DNA from: a bacterium | GTDB lineage: Bacteria > Sumerlaeota > Sumerlaeia > SLMS01 > JAHLLQ01 | Reading direction: 5' to 3' | NCBI GenBank assembly: GCA_020444065.1 | Contig: JAHLLQ010000004.1 | Location: forward strand, 262,662 to 326,661 | Length of the DNA: 64,000 bases | Shown here: positions 1 through 7,649 of the stretch, in pieces | Position numbering within the stretch: the stretch's first letter is position 1 | How the letters are laid out: each line of letters begins with the position of its first letter | Notes under the pieces: model-generated | The model's input: only the letters and a program-made list of their open reading frames with translations | Databases searched by the model: none | Told to the model about the DNA's origin: nothing | Position numbers and translations under genes: made by a program

Positions 1-595
1 GGCCGGGGCCTCGATGCGGTTCCTGACCGAAGCCGGCGTGTACTCGGCCGAAGTCTCCGGCAGCCGTGTCAGCGTCGCCTTCCCCGATATCCCGGCGACG
101 CCGCGCGATCTCACGCTCGAAGCGCTGGGGCGCGAGTGGGATTGCTCATTCCTCCTCGCGGGGGTTCCCCACTTGATTGTCTGGGTCGATGATCTTGCCA
201 ATGCTGCGATCGACGAGTGGGGTCGGGCATTGCGGTTCCATCCGGAGTTTCAACCCGCGGGTACAAATGTCAATTTTGCCCAGCCCGACGCTGCAGACCC
301 GGAAGTCGTGCGGATTCGCACCTACGAGCGCGGCGTCGAGGGCGAAACGCTCGCCTGCGGCACGGGCGCCGTGGCTTCTGCAATTTGCTTCGCGCATCGA
401 AAAGGCCGTCCAGGCCCGAATCGGATTGGTGTCATACCAACCAGTGGGGATCGCCTGAACATCTCATTCACATCTCAGGCGGAAAACACCACAGGCGTTC
501 ATCTCGAAGGCCCCGCTCGACGCGTTTTTGCGACAACAGTTGACATTGCTGATTTGACTGAAGATCTCCCGAGTATTCCAAAAATGGACCGCTAG
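1..595 (+). CDS. dapF: Diaminopimelate epimerase, C-terminal part (cut by window edge)
   Basis: DapF interconverts LL- and meso-diaminopimelate, the last shared step toward lysine and the peptidoglycan cross-linking residue; it acts in the cytosol. The reading frame is open to base 2 (codons for A-G-A-S precede the first Met at 14), so the true start and the first catalytic Cys lie outside the window. The visible 193 residues hold the C-terminal half: a segment ending in GVPHLIVWVDD, then GTNVNF, and the second catalytic-cysteine motif ETLACGTGAVASA near residue 112. This is typical of the C-terminal lobe of DapF. The protein ends RVFATTVDI... with a short extra tail. No partner gene is visible upstream. 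The family call is secure. Confidence 0.93.
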   Translation, partial: AGASMRFLTEAGVYSAEVSGSRVSVAFPDIPATPRDLTLEALGREWDCSFLLAGVPHLIVWVDDLANAAIDEWGRALRFHPEFQPAGTNVNFAQPDAADPEVVRIRTYERGVEGETLACGTGAVASAICFAHRKGRPGPNRIGVIPTSGDRLNISFTSQAENTTGVHLEGPARRVFATTVDIADLTEDLPSIPKMDR

Positions 596-723
596 AAAGC
601 CGTTAGCTCGCCTTCTTCGATTGCATGACCGCCAAATTCCAGGCAGTCTTTGGAGCAGATAAAGGCCGGTCTGGACACTTAGCGCGAGATCCGCAAAAAG
701 TGTCCTTCTTGAACACGATCAGG

Positions 724-820
724 TTGACACGGCCAGGGGGTGCAGTCACTATTCGTGTCTTAGGCCTTTATTGGAAGACCCGCGCCCGGCGCGGGTATAC
801 ACTACTGAGACAGGAGAATT
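724..820 (+). promoter_or_regulatory. Possible promoter and leader hairpin of the secreted propeller gene
   Basis: TTGACA stands at 724-729, but no good -10 lies 17 bp downstream (CACTAT at 747-752 is weak). Just before the coding region, ACCCGCG (778-784) and CGCGGGT (790-796) can pair around a CCCGG loop. They are followed by the ribosome site AGGAG at 812-816, 8 bases before the ATG. The hairpin is perfect; a promoter role is inference. Confidence 0.35.
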
Positions 821-824
821 ATCG

Positions 825-1991
825 ATGAAGAAAGTATTAGGTATGGCAGCAGCTTCTCTGCTGGTCGCCGGCGCCCTTCAGGCCCAGCCGGCATCGCCGC
901 TCGATGTGGAAGTTCTGTTCCTGCAGGACGCCGCCGCCGCCGTGACCGGCTCCGGTGGCGCTGCCGAATTCAACGGAATCGTCAGCAACAGCGCTGGGAC
1001 GACCCAGTATATATTTGACTCTATCAGCGCGATGGATGGAATTCTGTCCTACACCAGTGGCTCGGCGGCCGTGTTTGCGACCGAGAGTGAATTGTCTGGC
1101 GGCGCCTCCGCTTCGGCTGGCGACATGGCCATCGACGCCGCAGGCAACGTCTACTGCTTGATGTATGATGGAACAGCAAATCGCGTTTGGCAGATCGATC
1201 CGGCCGGCTTCGCCACGGCGGCTACGGACATGGTCCTCGACTCGACCGGAGATCTTGGTAAGATCGCCGTCGACGAGAAGAACTCTCGCCTGATGATCAT
1301 GAACTCCTTCTTCCATGCGAACCATGACCTTCAGTATGTTGCTCTCACCGCGAGTGGCGCAACGCCCACTGTTCTTGCCACCGAAGCGACGCTGCAGACC
1401 GCGCTCTCCGCTCATCCCGACTACGTGGATGCCACGACGAACGCCTTCAACCCGATTGATATCGCCGTCCAGTCCGATGGCGACGTGATCTTCTCGCAAG
1501 GCTACAGCTCGAACCAGGGCGCGCTCGGCGGAACCCTCCTTCGCGTGACCGAAACGGGAACAGCCGACATCCTGATCACCAGCAACGACATCATCACCGG
1601 CGTCGGTGCCGATCCGAACACCTACGGAATCGGCAATATGTTCATCGACGTCCTGTCCGATGATTCGATTATTGTCTACAATGTGTTCAGCAGCGACGAC
1701 GTCAATTTCCCGAACTTTGTCGCTGTTGTTGCCGCCGATGGCTCGTCCGTGACTCCGCTGACCAACATTGACGAGATGGCACTCGATAGCGATGTCGTCG
1801 CCGCAGGTACGGCTCTGATCCCGTCCGGCAACCTCTTCTACTTCGACGGCACGCCCGGCGGCGTGGATGGCAACGATGACTTCTACTTCACCCGCCAGGG
1901 CACATCTAATGGCAATGGCGCGTTGAAGCTGTCCGGCATCCGGTCTTTCCTGGATGGCGGCTCCAACGTCGACAACTGGAACATGTACTGA
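825..1991 (+). CDS. Secreted protein with a beta-propeller-like (NHL/SMP-30-like) body
   Basis: 388 residues starting MKKVLGMAAASLLVAGALQAQP, a clear Sec signal peptide, so the product is exported. I chose the ATG at 825 rather than an upstream in-frame start because it gives the signal peptide at the N-terminus and has AGGAG 8 bases ahead. The body is acidic and alternates short beta-strand-like segments with Asp/Gly turns, such as GDMAIDAAGNVYCLMYDG, GKIAVDEKNSRLMIMN and DIAVQSDGDVIFSQG. These resemble blades of an NHL/SGL-type propeller. No catalytic residues are recognisable. It is monocistronic: a strong terminator follows and the next gene has its own ribosome site. Function unknown; an adhesion or binding role is only a guess. 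Confidence 0.6.
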   Translation: MKKVLGMAAASLLVAGALQAQPASPLDVEVLFLQDAAAAVTGSGGAAEFNGIVSNSAGTTQYIFDSISAMDGILSYTSGSAAVFATESELSGGASASAGDMAIDAAGNVYCLMYDGTANRVWQIDPAGFATAATDMVLDSTGDLGKIAVDEKNSRLMIMNSFFHANHDLQYVALTASGATPTVLATEATLQTALSAHPDYVDATTNAFNPIDIAVQSDGDVIFSQGYSSNQGALGGTLLRVTETGTADILITSNDIITGVGADPNTYGIGNMFIDVLSDDSIIVYNVFSSDDVNFPNFVAVVAADGSSVTPLTNIDEMALDSDVVAAGTALIPSGNLFYFDGTPGGVDGNDDFYFTRQGTSNGNGALKLSGIRSFLDGGSNVDNWNMY

Positions 1992-2018
1992 TCCTCACCT
2001 GACAGTCTGACGTTTCAC

Positions 2019-2051
2019 CTGCCGCCCCGGTTCGCCGGGGCGGCAGTTCTT
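2019..2051 (+). terminator. Intrinsic terminator
   Basis: CTGCCGCCCCGG (2019-2030), loop TTCG, CCGGGGCGGCAG (2035-2046): a perfect 12-bp stem with a tetraloop, followed by TTCTTTG. It lies 27 bases after the stop of the secreted propeller-like gene. Confidence 0.85.
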
Positions 2052-2142
2052 TGATCGCCTCACTCTCCCCCAACAATGTCTTGCGTCGTCGTGCGCCAGT
2101 CGGATACCGTTCCTTCTTTTATGATGAGAAGGAGACACCATC

Positions 2143-3339
2143 GTGCAGGTTTACTTGAGACTATCACTGATTCTGGCAACGATCGCTTTTCTGGGAGGAT
2201 GCGCAATGAATGCTCCGCGCGTGGAGCCACCGGCCAAGGGGGCATTTCGAATCGCCGTCTTCAACATCCAGGAGCTGGACACCGAAATCCTGACGAACGT
2301 TGATGAAGACGGAGTGGGCATCGACCCCCGCGGTGTGACCTCGGCACGCATCGTCCAGCGTGTTCGCCCCGATGTGCTCGCCATTCTTGAGATCGATCAC
2401 GACTACCGCACGCCCGGCGCGGCGTTGGATTTGAACGCCCGGCGCTATATTGAGAACTACCTCATGCACGGCGATCATCCGATTGATTACCCGTACACCT
2501 ACGCGGCCCCCAGCAACACTGGGATCGTCTCCGGCCAGGACCTGAACATGGACGGCAAGATCGCGACCGCCGAGGACGAAGGCTCGCGCATCTACGGCGG
2601 CGATGCGTTTGGATTTGGCAACTACCCGGGTCAGTATTCGATGGTGTTGCTGTCCCAGTATCCGATCGACGCCGAGAATGCCCGCACGATGCAGAAGTTC
2701 CTCTGGAAGGACCTACCCGGCAATCACTTGATCGACGAGTTGTTTACGCCCGAAGGCCTTGAGGTTGCCCGCCTGTCCAGCAAGTCGCACTGGGACGTGC
2801 CCGTGCTCCTCAATGGCACGACGGTTCATGTGCTGATCAGCCATCCGACCCCGCAAGGATTCGATGGCCCCGAGGATCGCAACGGCCGCCGGAACTTCGA
2901 CGAGATCAAGTTGTGGGCCGACTACCTGAATAACGACTCCGCGATCTACGATGACAACGGCCGACACGGTGGCCTGGCCGAGGGCGAGCACTTCGTCCTG
3001 CTCGCGGACATGAACGCCGATCCGCGTTGGGGATCGATCTACGAGAATATGCACTCGATCGAGCAACTTCTCGATCACCCACGCGTCTTCGATCCGATCG
3101 AATTCCAAGTCAGTAACGGCGCGCTGCGCGGCCGCCCGGCCGGCCCGCCGTCGAACCTTGAATGGAACACGCACGGCTACCGCGACGGCTCGCGCCTCGA
3201 CTACGCGCTGCCGAGCCGCACGCTCAATGTGACCGGCGCTGGCGTCTTCTGGCCGGCCGCAGACGAGGACCTGATCGGCTGCACCTTCGCCGAACACGCA
3301 AGCGACCATCGCCTGGTGTGGGTCGACGTCATGGAGTGA
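2143..3339 (+). CDS. Exported lipoprotein of the endonuclease/exonuclease/phosphatase superfamily
   Basis: 398 residues from a GTG at 2143, preceded by AGAAGGAGA at 2127-2135. The N-terminus has a hydrophobic stretch and the lipobox LGGC followed by A, so a lipid-anchored envelope protein is likely. Superfamily landmarks in order: FRIAVFNIQELD (first strand and metal-site Asn), DVLAILEID (the Asp/Glu region), VLISHPTPQG with HP in the H-x-N-like position, LLADMNADP (D-x-N motif) and the C-terminal EHASDHRLVWVDV (S-D-H motif). All catalytic positions of a Mg2+-dependent phosphodiesterase or nuclease are represented. The substrate is unknown; an extracellular nuclease or a phosphatase is equally possible. 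A Ca-site-like stretch DLNMDGKIATAEDEG sits near residue 130. Confidence 0.8.
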   Translation: MQVYLRLSLILATIAFLGGCAMNAPRVEPPAKGAFRIAVFNIQELDTEILTNVDEDGVGIDPRGVTSARIVQRVRPDVLAILEIDHDYRTPGAALDLNARRYIENYLMHGDHPIDYPYTYAAPSNTGIVSGQDLNMDGKIATAEDEGSRIYGGDAFGFGNYPGQYSMVLLSQYPIDAENARTMQKFLWKDLPGNHLIDELFTPEGLEVARLSSKSHWDVPVLLNGTTVHVLISHPTPQGFDGPEDRNGRRNFDEIKLWADYLNNDSAIYDDNGRHGGLAEGEHFVLLADMNADPRWGSIYENMHSIEQLLDHPRVFDPIEFQVSNGALRGRPAGPPSNLEWNTHGYRDGSRLDYALPSRTLNVTGAGVFWPAADEDLIGCTFAEHASDHRLVWVDVME

Positions 3340-3355
3340 CGAAAAAAGACGGGGT

Positions 3356-3380
3356 CGCGCAGAGACGCAAAGACGCAGAG
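3356..3380. repeat. 25-bp repeat, intergenic copy
   Basis: A purine-rich sequence made of AGAGACGC/AAAGACGC units on the + strand. The same 25-mer with one mismatch occurs in inverted orientation at 3803-3827, inside the neighbouring GxxExxY gene. The two copies bracket the second GxxExxY unit. Confidence 0.8.
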
Positions 3381-3394
3381 AGGCTGCCTCGTAC

Positions 3395-4261
3395 CTAGTC
3401 TGGAAGGCCATGCACGACCCGCGTGATTCCGTCTTTGAGCAGCGGTGAGCCGAAATTCAGCAGGAGTCCCAGCCGGAGCCCTGAGATTTTCAGGTATGTC
3501 GAGACACACTTGGCGCAGACGGGCACGAGAATCTCCTGCGATTTGACTTCAACGAGCACTCGCCCGTTGACAACCAGGTCTGCTCGAAATGCCTCGCCCA
3601 AGTCTTTGCCGTCCCAGTTGAGTGCGAATGGCACCTGTCGGTCGACTCGGCACCCAGCATTGAGCAGTTCCGCTTCCAAGGCTCTTTCATAGACGCTTGC
3701 AAGAAGACCTGGTCCGAGCGAGCTATGGATTGTGTAGGCGGAGTCCAGAATGAGTCCTGCTGACTCGTTCTCGCCTACCTCAAGATGTTCGGATGCTCGC
3801 CCCTCTGCGTCTTTGCGCCTCTGCGCGGAGTGCTTGTCACTGCGACAAGGAAACTCACTGGCGCCAGGGCTCTCATCAAAGCCATTCACCAGTCGGCGGA
3901 TTCCGTCCTTCATGTATGGAGCACCGAAATTCAGAAGCAAGCCCAGCGTCATGCCTGTCAGTCGAAGATAAGTGATGAGTTGCTTCGCATGTACCGGTGC
4001 CAACTTCTCAATCGCCTTGATTTCGACAATGACTCTGTCATCAACGATCAAGTCCGCTCGAAACGCTTCTCCCAATTCTTCATGGTCCCAAACGACCGGC
4101 ACAGGCACTTGACGTTGGGTCAAGAATCCCCTCTGCCTTAGACTCATCTCCAGCGCCCTTTCATACGCGCTCTCGTGCAGACTTGGCCCCAGTTCCTTGT
4201 GGATGTGGAAGCTGGCATCCACGATTTGCCCGGTAATCTCATTTGGGTGCAGGCTCATCAC
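3395..4261 (-). CDS. Tandem GxxExxY protein (two PD-(D/E)XK-like units in one chain)
   Basis: 288 residues formed of two homologous halves, each about 125 residues, the length of a normal stand-alone GxxExxY protein. Half 1 (7-130) has SLHESAY (27-33), then D70 and the E-I-K pair E80/K82. Half 2 (163-286) has GLLASVY (185-191), then D228 and E238/K240. The D...ExK pattern fits the PD-(D/E)XK nuclease core to which this family is assigned (PDDEXK_3). The name-giving motif is damaged once in each half: Gly to Ser in the first, Glu to Ala in the second. The linker residues 146-153 (AQRRKDAE) are the translation of the 25-bp repeat. No internal start codon with a ribosome site is visible for half 2 (its expected start codon is GTA, Val162). 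Biological role of the family unknown. Confidence 0.85.
   Translation of the reverse strand: MMSLHPNEITGQIVDASFHIHKELGPSLHESAYERALEMSLRQRGFLTQRQVPVPVVWDHEELGEAFRADLIVDDRVIVEIKAIEKLAPVHAKQLITYLRLTGMTLGLLLNFGAPYMKDGIRRLVNGFDESPGASEFPCRSDKHSAQRRKDAEGRASEHLEVGENESAGLILDSAYTIHSSLGPGLLASVYERALEAELLNAGCRVDRQVPFALNWDGKDLGEAFRADLVVNGRVLVEVKSQEILVPVCAKCVSTYLKISGLRLGLLLNFGSPLLKDGITRVVHGLPD
3803..3827. repeat. 25-bp repeat, copy translated inside the GxxExxY gene
   Basis: Inverted relative to 3356-3380 and differing at one base. It is in frame and encodes the linker residues AQRRKDAE between the two domains. Confidence 0.8.
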
Positions 4262-4289
4262 ACCTCTTGTCCAGACGTCTCGTTGGTCT

Positions 4290-5786
4290 TCACACCAGCA
4301 GATTCACCACGAAGTCGATTACGATGACTGCGGCTGCGGAAAGCGTCGTGGCGAGCGTCGTGGCCTGGCCGATGTCTTCGCTGGAGCGCGGCGGGCGGCG
4401 GCCGACGACGTAGGCGCACAGCGAAATCCCGAAGCCGGCCAGAAGACCCTTCAGCATCCCGACAGCCACATCGCGCGCGGCGATCTGCTGAACCAGGTCG
4501 CTGAGATAGAACGTGACGGTCAGTGTCGATTGACCGGGCAGGATGTAGTACAGCGCGCCGCTAAACAGCGCGGCCGCTTCGCCGACCAGGACCAGCACCG
4601 GCAGCACGATCATCAGCGCTGCCGCTCGTGGGCCGAACAACTCGCGATCGGCATCGTGCCCTGAGAGCCAAAGCCCTTCCCACTGGCGCGACAGGCGCTT
4701 CATGCCGACCTCGCTGCACTGAGACGATCCCGCGCGCCCGGCCATCAGCAGTGCAACCAGCAGCGGTCCAAATCCCTGGACCACAGACCGCGCCATCGCC
4801 TCCGGAATGCGATTCGACATTCGCAGGGGCGATAGCACGCTTTCCGTCTGGATCACGAGCGACAGTCCGACGATCAGGTTCACGATCAGGATGAACGGCA
4901 GAGACAGAAAGCCATAGCGCAGGGCGAATTCCACGAATCGGCCGTGCATCATTCCCGCCGGCAGGCCAAGCAGCAGCCGCGGTAGCAACAATACGCCTTC
5001 CCAAAGAGCCGTGCCGACCTCGCGGGCCTGGCGGCGCAATTCCTCCGCGAGCGACGCCGGCGGGGGAGAAGCCGGGCGATGTGGTGAAGCCGCCGCCGCG
5101 CTTTCTAACTCCGTCCCCAGTTTTTCAATCGGCACGTCGACCATGGCTCGATCTGTTGGGCGAAGCACAAGGGCGCGATCGCACAACCCTGTCAGGACGT
5201 CCAACTCGTGCGCCACGACGATTGCCGCCATATTCGGATGCTCGCGGCGAACCTCTTTCAGCCAGGCAACCAGCACATCGCGGGTGCCTGGGTCGACACC
5301 GGCCAGGGGCTCGTCCAGAACGAGCAACTTCGGAGGGCGCACGAGGGCGCGCGCGAGAGCCACTCGTCGCGCCATTCCACCGCTCAGCGCGGACGGCAAC
5401 TTGTCTGCATCTGCATCCGGATCCAATCGAGCGCGTGTGAGCAGTTCGCGTACACGCTCGGGCGTGGCTCCGGCAGCTTCCAGGTTTTCCGCGACGGTTA
5501 GCTCATCAAGGAGCGCATTCTCCTGAAACACCGCCGCGATGGAATCGTAATACTCGCCGTTTGGCGGCCAATGTCGCGCGGCGGGGGAGCGTCCATCCAC
5601 ACGCACGTTTCCCGTCAGGCCGGGTTCAAATCCCAGCAGCCCCGCCAGCAGGCGCGACTTGCCGGAACCGCTCGGGCCTGCGAGCGCGACCCATTCGCCC
5701 GACACAATCGTCAGGTCCGCGGCATCCAGCAGCGCCGCCGAGCCGATCTGGAGGGACAGGCCTCGGGCCTCGAGCAGGGAGCCCAT
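4290..5786 (-). CDS. Fused lipid-transport ABC protein: MlaF-like ATPase plus MlaE-like permease
   Basis: 498 residues. Residues 1-225 are an ABC ATPase with Walker A GPSGSGKS (38-45), a Q-loop FQENALL, signature LSGGMARRVALARAL, Walker B KLLVLDEPLAG and switch His in VVAHELD. Residues about 262-498 form an MlaE/YrbE-type permease with several membrane segments, including the conserved run FVEFALRYGFLSLPFILIVNLIVGLSLVIQ and GPLLVALLMAGRAGSSQCSEVG. In most bacteria these are separate proteins (MlaF, MlaE) of the phospholipid transporter between inner and outer membranes; here they are one chain. No MlaD (MCE) or MlaC gene is nearby. The gene follows the DUF507 gene by 11 bp and is probably co-transcribed with it. 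Substrate direction and partners are unknown. Confidence 0.85.
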   Translation of the reverse strand: MGSLLEARGLSLQIGSAALLDAADLTIVSGEWVALAGPSGSGKSRLLAGLLGFEPGLTGNVRVDGRSPAARHWPPNGEYYDSIAAVFQENALLDELTVAENLEAAGATPERVRELLTRARLDPDADADKLPSALSGGMARRVALARALVRPPKLLVLDEPLAGVDPGTRDVLVAWLKEVRREHPNMAAIVVAHELDVLTGLCDRALVLRPTDRAMVDVPIEKLGTELESAAAASPHRPASPPPASLAEELRRQAREVGTALWEGVLLLPRLLLGLPAGMMHGRFVEFALRYGFLSLPFILIVNLIVGLSLVIQTESVLSPLRMSNRIPEAMARSVVQGFGPLLVALLMAGRAGSSQCSEVGMKRLSRQWEGLWLSGHDADRELFGPRAAALMIVLPVLVLVGEAAALFSGALYYILPGQSTLTVTFYLSDLVQQIAARDVAVGMLKGLLAGFGISLCAYVVGRRPPRSSEDIGQATTLATTLSAAAVIVIDFVVNLLV

Positions 5787-5797
5787 CGCGTGATCTC

Positions 5798-6079
5798 TCA
5801 GAGTGGATAGCCGCGCTTGGCGGCGACGTCCTGCTTCAGCTTCTGGAACATGGCTTCGTATTCGCCGGTGCCCTGGGGCGGCAGGTTGCGTTGGCGCGCC
5901 AGCATCCCACGCACCTCTTCGTCGATCTCATCCTCGCGTCGCAGATCGTTGATCATAACCTGAGCGATCAGCGTGGCCAGGTTCTCCGTCCCGACCTTCC
6001 GATCCACGGCGCCGTCCCGGATCATCTCTTTCGCCATCTTGTTCGCCAGGTGGTGAATGCGTTCTTCCGACAGCCGCAT
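5798..6079 (-). CDS. DUF507 family protein
   Basis: 93 residues, MRLSEERIHHLANKMAKEMI..., matching the small all-helical DUF507 family, which is found mostly in deltaproteobacteria and related lineages. It has no signal peptide or membrane segment. The motif pattern RREDEIDEEVRGMLARQRNLPPQGTGEYEAMFQKLKQDVA is typical of the C-terminal half. The family's function is unknown. It is the first gene of a two-gene minus-strand unit with the fused Mla-like transporter. Confidence 0.85.
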   Translation of the reverse strand: MRLSEERIHHLANKMAKEMIRDGAVDRKVGTENLATLIAQVMINDLRREDEIDEEVRGMLARQRNLPPQGTGEYEAMFQKLKQDVAAKRGYPL

Positions 6080-6292
6080 GGGGGACGCTCCGGTTTGGGG
6101 ATGGGCACACCGCCACTGTTCGGGGAATCGGCGTCCGGTTCAAGGGACAAATCGATGGTGGTTCCGCTCATTCAATCTCCAAGTTGACCATTGCAGCCCA
6201 CCGGCCACGCGTGCGATGATAGCAGTATAGCAGTCAACGAAACCGTTCGTCGCCTTAGCGCGACGTTTTTCTCGAGTCATGGAGGATTTTGA

Positions 6293-6751
6293 ATGAATGA
6301 TTTTGGTGGTAACAGCTTCCCGCCCCCGGACGCCCCAACGCCGGATGAGAAGACCATGGGGATGCTTGCGCATCTCTTGGGTGTCTTCACGGGGTTTATC
6401 GGCGCTCTGATCATCTGGGCGATCAAGAAGGATGAATCGAAGTACATCGCAAAGCAGAGTATGGAGGCGCTTTTTTTCCAGATTGGCATGGCCGCTCTCT
6501 GGCTTATTGTCACGCTCATCTCGGTTGTAACATGTGGCTTTGGAGCGGTTCTTTACTTGGGCGTCGTTGTCATCGGTCTCGGCTACACTATCATCGCCAC
6601 GATCAAGGCGAACGACGGCCTGATCTACGAGTACCCCTTCACAACTCGTTTCGTGAATGTCGACCTTGGCGGTTCCGTCCGCGTTTCGGACACGCCGCCG
6701 AGTGCGGAGCACCCGCAGAATCCTCCTCCGCCGCAGCCGCCGGAGGAATAA
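6293..6751 (+). CDS. DUF4870 (Tic20-like) small membrane protein
   Basis: 152 residues with GGAGG at 6281-6285, 7 bases before the ATG. After a Pro-rich lead come MGMLAHLLGVFTGFIGALIIWAIKKDESKYIAKQSMEALFFQI, a membrane hairpin with the basic loop that marks DUF4870, then two further membrane segments (about 66-85 and 87-105). The C-terminus is cytosolic-looking and Pro-rich. The family is unassigned functionally. It is monocistronic and ends at a strong terminator. Confidence 0.85.
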   Translation: MNDFGGNSFPPPDAPTPDEKTMGMLAHLLGVFTGFIGALIIWAIKKDESKYIAKQSMEALFFQIGMAALWLIVTLISVVTCGFGAVLYLGVVVIGLGYTIIATIKANDGLIYEYPFTTRFVNVDLGGSVRVSDTPPSAEHPQNPPPPQPPEE

Positions 6752-6759
6752 AGAAATCG

Positions 6760-6786
6760 GGCGGGGCTTTCGGGCCCCGCCTTTTC
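6760..6786 (+). terminator. Intrinsic terminator after the DUF4870 gene
   Basis: GGCGGGGC (6760-6767), loop TTTCGG, GCCCCGCC (6774-6781) followed by TTTTC. It separates two convergent genes. Confidence 0.85.
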
Positions 6787-7636
6787 ATTCTTTGCCTTTT
6801 TCCTTCCGCTTCGATTCTTCCCACAACACGTCCATTTCCTCGAGCGTCATTTCCTCGAGTTTTCGGCCCATTTCGCGGGCGCGTGCCTCGATGTAGTGGA
6901 ATCGCCGCGTGAACTTCGCATTTGTGCTGTGGCATGCCTGTTCCGGATCAACCTTCAGGAAGCGAGCAAGATTCACGAGCGCGAAGAACAGGTCGCCCAA
7001 CTCGTCCTCGATCTTCTCCGGATCCATCAGATCGTGCTGCTCGCGCAGCTCATCGATCTCTTCATGGATCTTCGACCACACCGGGCCGATGGTGCTCCAA
7101 TCGAACCCAACACGCGCGGCTTTTGTCTGTAGACGCTGCGCGCGCTGCAAAGCGGGCAGTGCCTTCGGGACACCATCCAAAGCGGAAACGGGCCTGTCTC
7201 CGTCCCTCTTCTCTTCGCGTTCCTGACGCTTGATCGCTTCCCAATTCTTCAGCACCGTGCCGGCGTCGTCCGCGGTCACCTCGCCGAACACGTGCGGGTG
7301 GCGGCGGATCAGTTTTTCGCAAACGCCGCGATAAACGTCGTCGACATCGAACAGGCCTTCGCGCTTTCCGAGCGCGGAGTGAAACACGATCTGCAATCCC
7401 AGGTCTCCTAGTTCGGCGCGCAGCTCATCCCAGTCTTCGAGATCAATCGCCTCGCAGACTTCGTAGGCTTCCTCGACCACATACGGCCGCAAGGTACGGT
7501 GGCTTTGCTCCCGATCCCACGGACAACCGTCGGGAGCCAGAAGGCACTCCATGATTTCCACTAGGCGGCGGAACTGATCGGGATTATCCGGTGCAGGTCT
7601 GCCCGCGGATTGGTTCTTGTTTTCGCTCTCAGACAT
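6785..7636 (-). CDS. mazG: Nucleoside triphosphate pyrophosphohydrolase MazG
   Basis: Hydrolyses (d)NTPs to NMP and PPi, cleaning the nucleotide pool and influencing (p)ppGpp. 283 residues with two MazG repeats. The first carries VVEEAYEV followed by ELGDLGLQ, the second KIHEEIDEL followed by ELGDLFFALVN. These are the E-E-x-x-E...E-x-x-D metal sites. CPWDREQSHRTLRPYVVEEAYE is the family signature at the start of the first repeat. I prefer the ATG at 7636: AAGGA (complement of 7644-7648) lies 7 bases ahead, while the in-frame ATG at 7657 has no ribosome site and overlaps the preceding gene. It is the last gene of the UbiD-GT87-mazG run. A charged KRKEKGKE tail ends the protein. Confidence 0.95.
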   Translation of the reverse strand: MSESENKNQSAGRPAPDNPDQFRRLVEIMECLLAPDGCPWDREQSHRTLRPYVVEEAYEVCEAIDLEDWDELRAELGDLGLQIVFHSALGKREGLFDVDDVYRGVCEKLIRRHPHVFGEVTADDAGTVLKNWEAIKRQEREEKRDGDRPVSALDGVPKALPALQRAQRLQTKAARVGFDWSTIGPVWSKIHEEIDELREQHDLMDPEKIEDELGDLFFALVNLARFLKVDPEQACHSTNAKFTRRFHYIEARAREMGRKLEEMTLEEMDVLWEESKRKEKGKE

Positions 7637-7649
7637 CAAACTATCCTTT

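Noticed and set aside
625-828. 67-codon + frame between dapF and the secreted protein
   Set aside because: Contains the leader hairpin and has no ribosome site; not convincing as a gene.
3356-3827. Possible CRISPR or insertion sequence from the 25-bp repeat
   Set aside because: Only two copies, inverted, far apart, with no spacers, cas genes or transposase. It is better explained as a GxxExxY-linked repeat.
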